DNA of 64,000 nt from Phycomyces blakesleeanus NRRL 1555(-). Taxonomy: Eukaryota; Mucoromycota; Mucoromycetes; Mucorales; Phycomycetaceae. The notes under the pieces were generated by a model. The model ran no database searches, was not told where the DNA came from, and was given only the letters and a program-made list of their open reading frames with translations. The position numbers and the translations under genes are program-made. Numbering within the stretch: position 1 is the first letter of the stretch; the number at the start of each line of letters is the position of its first letter. This document shows positions 24,434 to 36,889 of the stretch, piece by piece. Location: contig NW_017265141.1 of NCBI RefSeq assembly GCF_001638985.1, positions 1,543,001 through 1,607,000 on the forward strand, given 5' to 3'.

Positions 24434-27009
24434 AAAAACAAACAAAAAAAACAAAAAGAAAGAAAGTTAATTATGTAAAGGACAACGGCAAAACAACAAG
24501 AACAAAAACATGAACATGAACATGAACATGAATATGAACATGAACATGCAAAAAAAAACCAAATACGACACCTCTTTACAACTGTAGTCAAATCGTTTCT
24601 ATACACACGAGTACATAAACTCATATACTATACATACAAAAGAATATATATTTATATATACTAGTAACAGGCTTTGTAGCGCAAAGTATATATACATATC
24701 TTCCCTCTATTCGTGTTTGCTTGTTTGTTTGTTTGTTTATGTATGTATGTATGTATGTATGTATGTATGTATGTATGTATGTATATACGTACGTGTTTTT
24801 CTTTCTTTCTTTCTCATGCTGCACTCTGCCTTGGTAAATATTCTTATAATTTCTCAATATTTTAGATCTTTTATTCAAAAGCAATGCTCTGAACTTACCA
24901 TTAAGCAATCTCAATTTACTCATTGACAAATAAATGTGAACCCAAATATTCAAAAGTCTTCACCCTTTCTTTTTTTTTCTTTATTTTGTTTTGTTTTGTT
25001 AAAAGCGTCTAATTAAATTTATCCCTGTTGATCAAAGGGATTTATCAATAAGCAAAAGATATATCCGCAAACGATCTCTTATTAACCCATACAGGCAAAT
25101 TTTCCTAACTGATAAAACTATCTTTTAAGATATTCAAGTTCTTGTTTAATAAAAAAAAAAAGACTATTTTCCCTTTCATTTATTTTTTGTTAATTGAAAA
25201 GCACACGTAAAAATTGAAGAAAAAGAAGTTCAATTAGTGCGGATTGGCTAAATACTATACATACGTGAATTAGACAGAAATATTAGATTATTCCATGGAT
25301 TGATTATATAAATATGAATATACTTTTCTTATTTTATTTTATTTTTCATCAAAAATGCATAAATTATTAGTAGTAAAAATAGGATATGTAAATACAGAAT
25401 GATATACAAGTTATTATTTACTCGGCCATTGTTAATTATAAGATATGATGATAATCATAATAATCACAAGTCATTTTCTTTTGATTCCTTTCATCCTCCA
25501 ACTGGTATTCTTGTCAAAATTAATTATTTGAAGGTCACATAATAGTCACAAAAAATTTAATTTTAAGACAGTGTCCTTTTGTCATTGAGGTATTAAAATG
25601 AGGTTATATAAAATAATACAGAGTCATGTATTACTTGTACATCAAAATATTATGAAGTAAAAAAATCAGAAACAGAATGCAGTGTGTCTCGCTTTATATT
25701 ACAAAAATCAAGAGGTAATCATAAATTCTGGATAACTTTTAATAATGGTTTTCTCATCAATAATACAACAAAAAAAAGTACACATTTATTATTCTTACTG
25801 TAATTGAATTTTGGGCAAGGTAAAGCCGCTGATTGGCCCAACCACAAACTGTTCAATAGTACAAGAAGTATTGTAAATAGTATTTTAGTAAAAAGAGAAG
25901 TAAAAATTTTATTAAATAAAATAAATATCACATAGTACACGGTTTTCTTTGCATTAGCTTTAAAACATTTGTATTAAGAATAGAGCTACTCTATTGGTCA
26001 TCTAAATGTGTATTGGATTTATATCATGTGATTATAGAGAGAACATATCTTTCAAAAAATAATTATAGTAATTTATTCGGATTTCTCGGTGTTCAATACC
26101 CACAAGTTGGCTAAATATTTGAGATTGAATATAGCCAACAGTATCCAAGGCAGTCAGATGATTCCTTACCTACTAGAAAACTATAATATGGCACTATGAC
26201 TTACCAGTGGGTATTTCTATAAGTAAATAGCTCTCAAAATGACATGTGTCAGAGTGAAAGGTGTGCACTGCTCAGAAGGAATGGATTCTATGAAATTTCT
26301 TTGCAGTAGGCATTCAATATTTTTTTTAATAATTAAATAAATGAAAATAAGTTTTACACTTTTGCTGAATCAGTTTATCAATTTTTTCAAGTTAAAAAAC
26401 AGCAGTCGTTTACTTAAAGTCTAGGACTGTACAGGCGTTCTATATTCCGAGATCACTGGTTTATATTTTCTGGTTCGACCATTTATTTTGATACATAAGA
26501 AATAAAATAGGTTTAAAGAAAAAACAGAATCACGTGACAAATCCTTTACACTTTTACTAGTAAAATTATTACATCTTTAAGCAGTGAAAATTGTAACAAA
26601 CTCCACATATAAAAATTGTTACGATCTCGCCTTTTACTTAGGCTTTCTAACTCCGTAAACTCCATATAGAACGCCAAAAAGATGATGAAAACTACCAGAC
26701 TAAACTGTTTTCTTGGATCTTTGTAAAAATCTGTGCCTTCACAATGAGCTACAATCGATCTCGCAGTTTAAAACGGACGTTTAAAACACGTTTTATTTAA
26801 AAACAAAAAGAAAGTATGCTTTGTGGCAAACCCAAGAACAAATAACAAAAACAGACAAGCAGGCAGACAGACAAAGGCAGACAGACAAAGGCAGACAGAC
26901 AGATAGAGGAATAGGACAAGTTGGGAATGGAAGTAGAAGCTACAATGCTGCAAGACTGTACCATTTTGTTATTAATGTTGATGTATTGGGTTTGGCTTGT
27001 TCAACCAAT
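24434..27009. other. 2.6-kb intergenic region between convergent genes
   Basis: The FoP-like gene and the proteasome gene converge here. I see an ATG-AAC repeat at about 24507-24545, an ATGT tetranucleotide run at about 24739-24783, three 14-bp GCAGACAGACAAAG units at about 26870-26910, and a 12-bp perfect inverted repeat (26434-26445 with 26664-26675). No open frame looks coding. Confidence 0.5.
24739..24783. repeat. (ATGT)n microsatellite
   Basis: About eleven tandem ATGT units follow a TTTG repeat in the intergenic region. Confidence 0.95.
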
Positions 27010-28340
27010 TTAGCTGCTGCCAGAAGCAACAGCAGAAGATGGCTTCTTCTTCTTCTCAGCTTCTTCTTCCTTCTCTTTCTCGATCTCTGCAACAACAGAC
27101 TCAACCTCCTCAATCTCAAGAATCTTATAAAACAATACACCGTTTAGTTTTTCCTTATTCTCCTTGTATCTCTCTTCTTCTATATTTTTCTTATAATCCC
27201 AATTGTCTTGTGACCTTACCTTTACTACACTATCAGAAGACATAACAGCAATCTCAATGTTCTTGGCACCTGTCTGGACAACCTGTAATCAAACACAATA
27301 GCATGAATACACTGTATAGAACGCATTTCCAGTAAAGCGTATATTATATACCTCTAACAAAGACTTGACAGCCAATTTAACGGTCTCTTTGCGATCCATG
27401 TCCTCCTTGTAGTTCTTTTCCAAGAACTCACGCACAGTCTTTGAGCTTCTACCAATAGCATTTGCCTATAACCAATTTGAACGGATCAGAATTGAGCAAC
27501 ATCATATGTCTTGCTCTTTCTAAGTTTGAGATATCGAATTGATGCGCCTTATTTACCTTCCAGGCAGTGTAAATGCCAGATGGCTCGGTCATGTAAAGTC
27601 TGGGGAACTTTTTATCAAAACCAACAATTAAGGTAGAGATACCAAAGGGACGCACACCACCACTCTGGGTATATTTCTAACACAGATGTTAGCATATTAC
27701 TTTTATTAAACCACACACACACACACATATATATATATCCAAGTGAATATATACTCAACCAGAAAAAAAAAAGATGTCTTACTTGTTGTACTTGAGCAAT
27801 GTATCGTGTAATATACTCTACAGATGCTGGGTCCTCTACTGTCAAACGATGACTCTGACACTCTGTTCTTGCCTTGTTAACCAAAACACGTGCATCAGCA
27901 GTAAGGCCTAAATATACATTAATGACATAATACTTTAGTCTGTGTTCAATGATGTCCAAAAGATCTCAAATATCCACACAATTTTTTGGAGCAGTTTCCC
28001 TCATTTTTATTTTATTTTTGTTGTATTTTCTGCTGCCATTACCTGCAAATGCCATGGCAATGTGATCATCAAGCATGCAAATCTTGCGAATTGTTCTAGG
28101 GTCCTGCAACTTCAATACTGACTTCTTTTCGACACCGAGAACGACAACATCCTTTCCACGGACACCAACCTAGGTTCAATAGCGGATTGAATGATGAGTC
28201 TCTGGAAATGATGTGTAATATTATGCATTCGAGTTACTTACCGCACAGGTACCTTTTCGTACAGCTTCGGACGCATACTCGACTTGAAACAAGTGACCAT
28301 CGGGAGAAAAGACAGTCAAAGCACGATCGTATCCTGACAT
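27010..28340 (-). CDS. PRE6: 20S proteasome subunit alpha-4 (PSMA7/Pre6), 253 aa, 7 exons
   Basis: This is one of seven alpha subunits forming the outer rings of the 20S core particle; alpha subunits gate substrate entry and are not themselves proteolytic. Exons are 28242-28340, 28043-28169, 27783-27907, 27557-27676, 27352-27465, 27220-27282 and 27010-27123, totalling 762 nt. The N-terminus [19 protein letters not shown] is the conserved alpha-subunit signature, followed by [35 protein letters not shown] and [13 protein letters not shown] identify the alpha-4 type. The C-terminus is a Lys/Glu helix ending in SGSS, longer than in yeast and similar to animal PSMA7. All introns are short and every phase fits. 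Confidence 0.96.
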
Positions 28341-30646
28341 TCTTCTTTAACTTGTATCTGTATTAGAAATAAAGGGAAAAAAGGGGGAAAGATATAGTGC
28401 TCTTTGTCGGTACTTGCTTGGAGACGGACTGACAAACGCAACGTACGCGTCGCGTGCAACGTCATATCTTTAAACAAGTCACTCTGCTACAGGCACCTCC
28501 CGTGCCTTCAAGGAATTAAAAATGTAACTGTAACTGTACCTGTACCTGTACCTGTTTCAAAAAAAAAGGGCATTATTTACTAGGAAATCTTGGAATCCTA
28601 AAAATGCTGTAAATAATATGAATTAATATTTATTTTAGAGTCGAGAAAATAAAAGTGGTATTTTTTAATTTTTAATTTTATTTCATTTTTGCCTTTGTGA
28701 TGGTACCAAATATATGTAATGTTAGTTTTAAAATACTAAGGCCTGTCAAATAAAGAAAGGCTTGGAAAAGAGTCTATTGTACAGTAGCTAAAATATTATG
28801 TAGCCTTATCCGAAGCTTAATAAGTACATGAATATATGAATAAAAATCATATAACATGGCATTTTCTTTGTTTATTACTCTCGCATAATTTACTGCTGTA
28901 CTGCGTCTATAGTTAATCAATATTGTATTTGACATATATTTAATATTGAAACATAATAGCATATTTGTGTCCAAGATACTTACATTCACTTTTTTTTTGC
29001 TTTACAGTAATAATCATTTGAACAAGGGATCAAAGCATATAGTCAATACATTATTTCTATATCAGTAATAGTAATTAGATCATTCATAATCTCAAGATAA
29101 AAACAGAATTCCTTTATCTATAAACTACAAGAGAAGGTTTGTATATAGTTTAAAATTGTATCATAACCCTAATAATGAGTATGATTCTATTTGGTATCAA
29201 TTGCTTATACTTTCTATCAAACGTAAAGCAAATACAATACCAACAAGTCTTCCACTCTCGTTAAATTATAACCTTTAAATATTCTGCACACTGTATATTG
29301 ACCCTTTATTCAATCGCGGTTAAATAAACCATCAATCTTGTTCAATTGAGTTGAGTTCTAGTCTCTGAACTAAATAACACCAAACTCTTATTCATATGTT
29401 ATGGGCATTCTTATTTCATAACTTTAAGAGGCAAGGTAGCAAATGATTCGAACTCCTCGCACCAAACAGTGCTAAATCACTAAACAATGCTCAATTGACA
29501 TAATTTTTGATCCAATTTAACTGTCTTTGTGTGTTTTTTTTTAAAAAGAAAGATTGCTTGTAAATCTCAATATATAAGCTAGATACAAAATGCTCGATGG
29601 AACCAATTTTCCCTAGTTTTACAAACAAAGATACTCGTTTCCTTCAATTCCAGTTCCAGCTGATCGTGATTGGCAAATTAATCCTTTCATTCAATCAGCA
29701 CACCGTGTCTCATTCTTTTTATTAATTATTTCGGATAGGCTAGAGCTATTTCCAAGGGAAGGCAATTTCTTTTACATATATATATATATATGGTATGGTA
29801 TTGTTCAATTTTTTTTTGGTTGGGCAAACCCATGAGGAGGGTATTGTTCAAGTACAACAATAATACGCACTAATTCAAAACGAATTTAATAGTTCATCAA
29901 ATATAATAGCACTAGTTAATATTGTCTAAAGTTGTTAATATTTGACTTGAAAAACATCGTCGTATATATTATGTGTCTTACAAAAGACGTATCTATTTTT
30001 TTATATTGATTTAAGGGTCAATTGATTATTTATAAAACTAAACACAAAAAAAAAGCAGTAGGGACATTGAAGGGTATCATCCATCGTTTATCAGGATTAT
30101 TCGCTCGCTTGATTCGCTTAAACCTGGATGGTTAAGACTAAAGCGTGTACTTCAAAACAACTAATGCTTCATCTGACAGTTTTAGCTTTTACAGTATCTA
30201 ATATATGATATTTATTCTCAAATGCATTGCGTATTTGCATATAGTCCGAAGCTTAAGATACAGTCCTTCCAGAATCTGCAGGTATCTTTTCAACAGTAGC
30301 AGCAGCAAAAACAGTGAGGGTCAGATCAAGAATAAATATAAACATGCGTAAAATAAGTTTATTTAATATGCAAGCTTTAAAGAATTTTATTTATCGCTAA
30401 ATATTTTGCTGCAGTGACCAGAAAAAAAAGTAAGACTGGGCAAGAAGAAAATAGCGACAACGGAGAGAACAAATATACATAAAGAAAAATGTTAAATGAT
30501 AATTCATTATCATTCAATAAACTATCTAGCAAGCTTTCGTCATCACTCGGTACAATATCTAGTAATCTTTCGTCACAGATTTATCAGTGAATACCTTTTT
30601 TGACTTTACTACATCATACTCTTAGATATACACTCTCGCATTCGCA
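28341..30646. other. 2.3-kb divergent intergenic region, no gene seen
   Basis: The stretch lies between the proteasome gene (minus) and the ATRIP-like gene (plus). Near 28440 a GC-richer patch (ACGTACGCGTCGCG) sits about 100 bp upstream of the proteasome start and may be promoter. A TGTAAC/TGTACC hexamer repeat lies at about 28524-28554. Candidate B-box-like sequence near 29446 does not fold as a tRNA. Confidence 0.45.
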
Positions 30647-32771
30647 ATGTCAGACAATAATTCATTTGATGAATTTGATGATTTTGATGACCTTGATGAC
30701 TTTTGCACCGAAGAAACTTTTGCGATACTAGATCGGCTCGAACACGAGCAAGAAGCATCACAAGCAACCCAATTAAACACACTTTCCCGATGTCTTCAAG
30801 ATGTTACATTGGCAAGACAACAAGAACAACAACAAGCTAATTGTTCAATTGGGAATCCACAAGTAATCTATATACAGAGAATCTATTTATTTTTTAAAGC
30901 ACAAATTCCATTCACTTGCATTCACTTATTCAATGTCGACAAACGATTTTTTCTTTAAAAAAATGAAATGACAGGAAGAGATCGATCGACTAAAACACAT
31001 GGTTCAATGTTTGCAAGAGAAAATCGAGTGTATGAATGAAGCTAGTAAAGAAGAAGAACACAAAATTAGTCAAGAGAGAATTCAATTGAACTTCCAAGTA
31101 AAGTATATAAAAGATAAGAAAAAAAGCAACAAGTATTGCCAATTAAAAAAAATCGTTTCTTCTTTTTCTCTTTGTGTAGAGACAAGAAATCGAGTCGCAG
31201 AAACTAAAGATGTTAATTGTAGAACAAGCAAAGCAGCTAGAACCCAAAGATCAGTCGATCCAGTCAGATAAGAGTTTGTATTATTAAAGCTTCGTGCTTT
31301 TCTTTAACTTACATACACCCTGTATTGACTTTTTTTTTGTGAATACACATGAAAAGAGAGAAAAATATTTCCAGACCAATCTTATTTTCATCATGTCCCA
31401 TCAAAGTTGTCTCAGCAAGACAACAAGACAGTGCACTATCAAACTCAATCTACTATTAAGCCCACTGTCGATTCCGTTCCTGGTCCGTCGGTACAGCCGA
31501 TAGCCCCTTTACATGTACTACCACTTCCATGTTCGCCTTCAACTCCTGTCTACAAAGTTTCCGATAGTCCCTCAGAAAACTCGCGTCAATTCACAAAAGA
31601 ACCTCCGTCAAGTTCATCTTTAGCATCATCAGAAAAACGAGTTTACACCCCAAGCGTATCAATACGAAAAAAGGTAGATGCACAGACATAAGGATAATCA
31701 CTTTCTTTTCCATTACTAATATCGCCATTATTTGTTTAATAATAAAGTCCAACCGACTCGATCACTTATTCGCCAGCCTACGTAACGACTGGAGTAAAAG
31801 AGACACCGCATTGTCTGAATTAGATCCAGAAGAGGCTCATAAACTTTTCATTAACCAGCTTCGGCCAGATCAAGATACTGCATCTTATACGTATAGATTG
31901 AATCAATTAGCAAATGAAATTGATAGTCTGCTGAGACGATCGCCACATACACCTCTTCAAACTACAATCTGGGTCTTCCTCAGATTAGTAAAAGAAGCGT
32001 TTTATATTTCTATCAATAGAAAAGAGGTAAGTTTTTCTTTTTTATTATTGCTAATAATAATAAAGTATCAAAATGAAACTTTACACATAACATGGCTTTT
32101 TGTTACTGTTCTAGGCTAGATTAATCGCAAGATACCTTGAAATATTGTCTGTCTTAACATACTATTATGATGAAGCTTGTTTTTTTATGGCCTTTGAAGA
32201 CAACCAAGGTAATCGCACATACATTAAAAAAAAAGGAAAAGATAAATAATTGTAATTGGGTGTTTGTATTTTTATTATTATTTAATTCTTCTTGTAGGTC
32301 ACATTCCGTCTCTACTAAAAATCATTAAGAGCTCAATAGCCTATTTTACTGAAACTATCCAGAGAGATAACCAATACAAAATATTCTTTTGCCAAAAAAA
32401 GATGAGTCTGGAAGAACTTTGTAATAAGTTTAAATACGAGACACCTGACAGTCTTGAAATCAGCATGATGGTGGTTGCCTGTAAAAAAGATGTAACAAAG
32501 GGTATGAATTATATATTGGATATATTTGGGAACCTCTTGATGTTACCCGTGGAGCATGCATCTAGGTAAATAATATATCTTATAGATATATATTGTGGGT
32601 ATTGACGCGTGAGCGTATAAGTAACTGCTCTCTTTTCCTTATGTATATAGCTGTCTGGCTGAATTCCCGCTTGATGAAATTAACGACATTGTCAAATATG
32701 ACACTAAAGAAGTTGCAAGACTTAAGCAGCTCAGAAGAGCATATGAGTCGATGTGTAAGACATCTGTGTAA
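30647..32771 (+). CDS. Probable ATRIP/UvsD/Rad26-like DNA-damage checkpoint protein, 497 aa, 8 exons
   Basis: Exons are 30647-30862, 30975-31097, 31180-31273, 31375-31673, 31748-32026, 32115-32208, 32298-32565 and 32651-32771 (1494 nt, phases consistent). The N-terminus is strongly acidic (FDEFDDFDDLDDF) and followed by EETFAILDRLE, which resembles the acidic N-terminal motif by which ATRIP binds RPA. A Glu/Lys/Gln-rich predicted coiled coil spans about residues 73-145, then a Ser/Pro-rich linker. The C-terminal 250 residues are helical, starting SNRLDHLFASLRNDW. ATRIP partners the kinase ATR/Mec1 in replication-stress signalling. Domain order fits that family, but the protein is fast-evolving and I recognise no single diagnostic motif, so this is a moderate-confidence call. 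Confidence 0.48.
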
Positions 32772-34047
32772 AAGAAGTGTTTATATCATTTTATTAGCTG
32801 TAATTTTAGGGATATTATATAAATGTATGTATATAAAAACTATATGTAAAGAATGTACCATTTTATTTAAAAGTAGAGCCAAAATAATCAATACTTGTTG
32901 CATAACGTTATTTACTCTAAACAATTTTCTTATATTGAGATTGATTGATTTCAATATCATATAAAAGGGATAAATTGAATGTTTTGATGAGCTGAAATAT
33001 GGTAAAATAATTTAAATATTAGAGCTGTTTGCTTATGCAAGTCTGTAATTGAGAAAATTGAAACAAAAGGACATTTAGTCTCTTTTTTTGTATGTGTATG
33101 TGTTTAGATTAAATAACCCCAAACTGAAAATAAGTCTATATTTTATACTAATTCAATTCAAATTGATTTAATTTAATTAAAATGTATTTGACGATTGTTT
33201 ACAGCGTTTAAATTCTACTTGATTTTCCAAACCACCATATATGATACCCACCTGTCAATACAGATAGAAGAGGGTACATTGAAAATGTAACTTTATTTTT
33301 TATCTGTAGTGGAAATTTTATAGTAAACATTTGGATTGGGGTATAAAATGGGGAAATGTATTGTTTGGTCAAAATTCCATCCTGAAAAAGCTTGTAAAAA
33401 TGCCCAACTAAAGTCACTTTTTGTTTTCTTCTTTTACCACAGTATATAGAAGACTTCTTACAACATAGTAGACAACCAAAAATCTGATTACAAGCGCAAG
33501 AGAGCTGTTAAGGATATGATAGTTTATTATTATATTTTTCTTAAATTCTAGTTTGGCATCTTATAGAGCCTCATTTTGTAAAAGAGTTGTACAGATAGAA
33601 ATGTATATGCATGCCATTTTATCAAAGTAGATATTGAAAAATATTTAAAGTCAAATCTACCTGTACATTAAGGTTTCCACACTATCATGTCTCAATTCTG
33701 TTAAAGGGGGTTTTTTTTTAAGAATTCTTACATAAAGTTTACAAGCTTATAGAGTAAATCTTGCCTTAGTCAAAAAAATCCATTTTTCTTATCTATGATA
33801 GCATATTATGAAAACAGCTTTTCATATACTGCATTTGTCAAAATTTATTTATTTTTCAACAAAAATAAAAGGTTCAATTTCTGGTGATTTGTTCAAGATA
33901 TATATCAGACAGCGAAAAATAAAATCTTATGTATTCCATGCACTAGTGAATACAATTTATTTATCTCTATTTGTATATGCTTTGATACGAGAAATAAATA
34001 AATAAATAAATGTATAGAAAAAACAAGATTGTAGAAGTCTAAATGTA
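32772..34047. other. Intergenic region between convergent genes, nothing recognised
   Basis: This 1.3-kb AT-rich region lies between the ATRIP-like gene and the SGNH-like gene and should hold both 3' ends. I saw no coding or RNA signature. Confidence 0.5.
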
Positions 34048-35737
34048 TCAAGCACCACAGACAAGATTCCATAACAAAAGATTCTCGAGAGTAACTACAC
34101 CTCGTTTAGAGTAAGGCTTTCCCACAGATCTACATGTATTATCTGTTGTACCAAGCTTATGAACGTCCCAGAGTAAAACACGATTACCATGCCTTTGGGC
34201 TGCATTACGGACAGCCAAGGCAAATTCATTGCTTCGCCCGAGATTCCATGATGTAGTATGAATGTTAGCACAGCAGAAAAATTGTGGCGTCCTTAGGATG
34301 ATAGTTTGATGAGGGTAAATTTTTTCGAGAACATAAGAGAGTAGCTCTGAGAATGTTTTCTCAAATTGAATAGGCGTGACACTGCTTAAGGGAATGTCGC
34401 CATTTCCTAATCCAAGTATTACAAGATCTGCCTTTGGTGTTTTTCCGACTTGAGCCTCCAGTACAGTCTTCCAATCATTGGATACAATGCTATCAACATT
34501 ATTAAAGTAAAAATCTGCATTGCTGTACCAAGTAGAATTGATTTTCAACGGTACAGAGGGGTCAACAGCCCAAGGGTAGAGCGTGTGGGTCGGGTCTTCG
34601 TCGTCGTCATCGCATATACAAGGGTTTTCTGGTTCTATCAGATCATTACACCATCGATTGGCATTACTAAACGACTTTAGGTTTCTACATAAAATATTAG
34701 CGAGTGCTCTTGTTCTTGTTATAGATTCTAAGATTACCTTCTCAAGTTGCCATCACCCCAAACGTGTACAATCTTGTCTTGAAAGCAAGCAGCTGCTTGC
34801 CCAACGCCAATATATTCCATACGACATTTATCAGGTACATAAAGATATCCATCGTTGGCATGATCTTCTTGTAATGGACCAAACATGCCATAAAAATCCA
34901 ATGGGTAGGTGTGTTGGAAAGCGGCTTTGTTCATCCAGCTGCCTTCAATATTCTCAGGCTTTCTCATATCGCACGCTGGTAAGATTGGTTGTACCTCTTG
35001 AGATAGTACCTTGATAACATTATCTGATTTAAATGATTCTGGCTGATAGGAATGGTGGGTAGGTTCCTCCCAAAAGTAGGATCTATATTCGGTAATTCCA
35101 TCAAGAGTGTAGATATCTGCATGCGTAAATCGAACAGAAGCGATATATACATTTGCATGTTTAGGGTCTTGCTTCAGGTAAATTGGTATAGTGATATTGT
35201 ATCCTACAGCATTCAAGATGATGCTATCTGCTAGGCCAACATGGTCCTCGGGGCTGATAGTGGAAGTAGCTGGCATTGGTACAAGCTGTTTAGACAGGTC
35301 AGATAGATTCCCAGGTAATAGGATATTATTTAATTGTTACCAGGACAGCGACACAGCGATAGTCTCCTTCCTTAATCAGTTGATCCTGGGAAGTATAGGT
35401 ACCATCTTTTTCTAATACAATTGCCTTTGTTGACAATCCATTCCAATTTTCTTTACTGGATGTTCTATCGTAAACGCATGTCAGATTAATTTTGATGAAG
35501 TTGAAATTCTTACAGTAATTCAATATTAGCATTAGCGCATATATTTTCTTTATCATAGTCTGGTTTGGAGTTCGGCGGTGGCTGATCAGGCTTTTTACTG
35601 GCTTTCTCAAAAAACTTCCAATCATTATCTTTTGTTGGATCGTATGATGTGTGATGAAAGTAGATTCCTGTAATCAGTAGTATCAGGCACAAAGCAATCA
35701 ATCCGAATGTCCGCCTTCGGATTGTTGTGGTTTGCAT
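34048..35737 (-). CDS. Type II membrane SGNH/PC-esterase-like protein (NXPE/CAS1-like), 510 aa, 4 exons
   Basis: Exons are 35514-35737, 35341-35464, 34738-35285 and 34048-34684 (1533 nt). A short basic N-terminus (MQTTTIRRR) precedes one hydrophobic helix (about residues 10-27), so the protein is probably a type II membrane protein with a lumenal or extracellular domain. The Cys-containing lumenal part carries VHVWGDGNLRR at the place where PMR5/CAS1/NXPE-like PC-esterases have a GDS block. LVILGLGNGDI resembles the second conserved block, and LLWDVHKLG near the C-terminus could supply the Asp and His. Such proteins modify or bind surface glycans, which would suit the Golgi. The usual Ser nucleophile is Gly here. 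Introns are short (49 and 55 bp, and 53 bp). Family call is tentative. Confidence 0.45.
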
Positions 35738-36889
35738 TTTGAATGTAATTTGTTGATGAGCCCAATTTGTATTTACTCAACCAAATGTATATATAAATGT
35801 ATATATTTATATGTGTGTTTATGTATAAAAGTTGTATATATGTATTTGTAAAATGTACTAGCTTCAACTCTTAACCGAGACAAATGGTTTCTAGACTTAA
35901 AGTAAACTCAGCGTTAAATATATATATATATATTTATGTTTCTGTCACTTTTTTTTTTTAAAAAAAAAAATTAAAAACTAAAAGGTTTACGACAACTTAT
36001 TTTAGCTATTTTATTTTTATGGACCAAAGACTCGACAACTTTCAAATATTATTTGAGCAAGAAGTGTGTGATGTTTAAGCTTTAATTTTTTCTATTGGTC
36101 AATTTTATTGTTAGAAGTCTAATGTATTTTCATTAATGGTTCATAAGCTGTTCATTTCTTTTGACTTTAGTACTTTTTTTTTGGTCGTCCTGAAATATAT
36201 TTAAACCCAGAAACTAAATTCAGTATTCAGTTTGTTTTAGATTGAAACCAATGCAATGGTTTTGGATTTGACTTTTCATTTTCAGGAACATAAAAATAAT
36301 ACTAAATAAGTCATTAAGAAGAGCATACTTAGATTTTGACATGTAACAACGATAAAGAGAGCCATTGTGTATGTGTCTCGGCCAATACTTTACGCGTATG
36401 ATATATTGATACTAACAGCAAAATGGCCACTATTAAGATGCTACACTTTAGGGCTTGCTTTAAGTTATTCTAGTGGACCTGAAGTATTAAAATACACGGA
36501 GTCAATACTAAGCGCAACTTTCACAAAATATCCCTCATTTGTTTATACAATGAAATGTAAAAAAAAGAAATAAATTATTTTTGTGGGGGTTAATAAGTAA
36601 TTGGGTGATTCTTTTTTGTTTTGTTAATATAATGAAAGCAAGAGGACAATAAAATAATGCTATTGAAAAATGTATTTACAAAAACAACAAACATTACGTA
36701 GGATAATACTAGTGGCATGTATGGCGGATGTTGGTGAAGTTAATAAGCAAAGATATAGAGAAGAGAAGAAGAAAAAGAAAGACAGAAAGGAAGAAAGAGA
36801 AGTTGATGGTGATTATAGGGGGAAAGGGCACGGTTTTGTTTTCATGATTCGTATGTGGTAGTGATGGTGGCAGGAAGGAGTAGAGTATA
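35738..36889. other. Intergenic region, nothing recognised
   Basis: This AT-rich 1.15 kb carries the promoter of the SGNH-like gene and the 3' flank of SET2. It contains a T11A11 palindrome at 35949-35970. Short open frames here have no coding character. Confidence 0.5.

Noticed and set aside
29440..29475. tRNA B-box-like sequence (GAGTTCGAATC on the minus strand)
   Set aside because: No matching T-stem, acceptor stem or A box could be placed. The T-stem bases do not pair.
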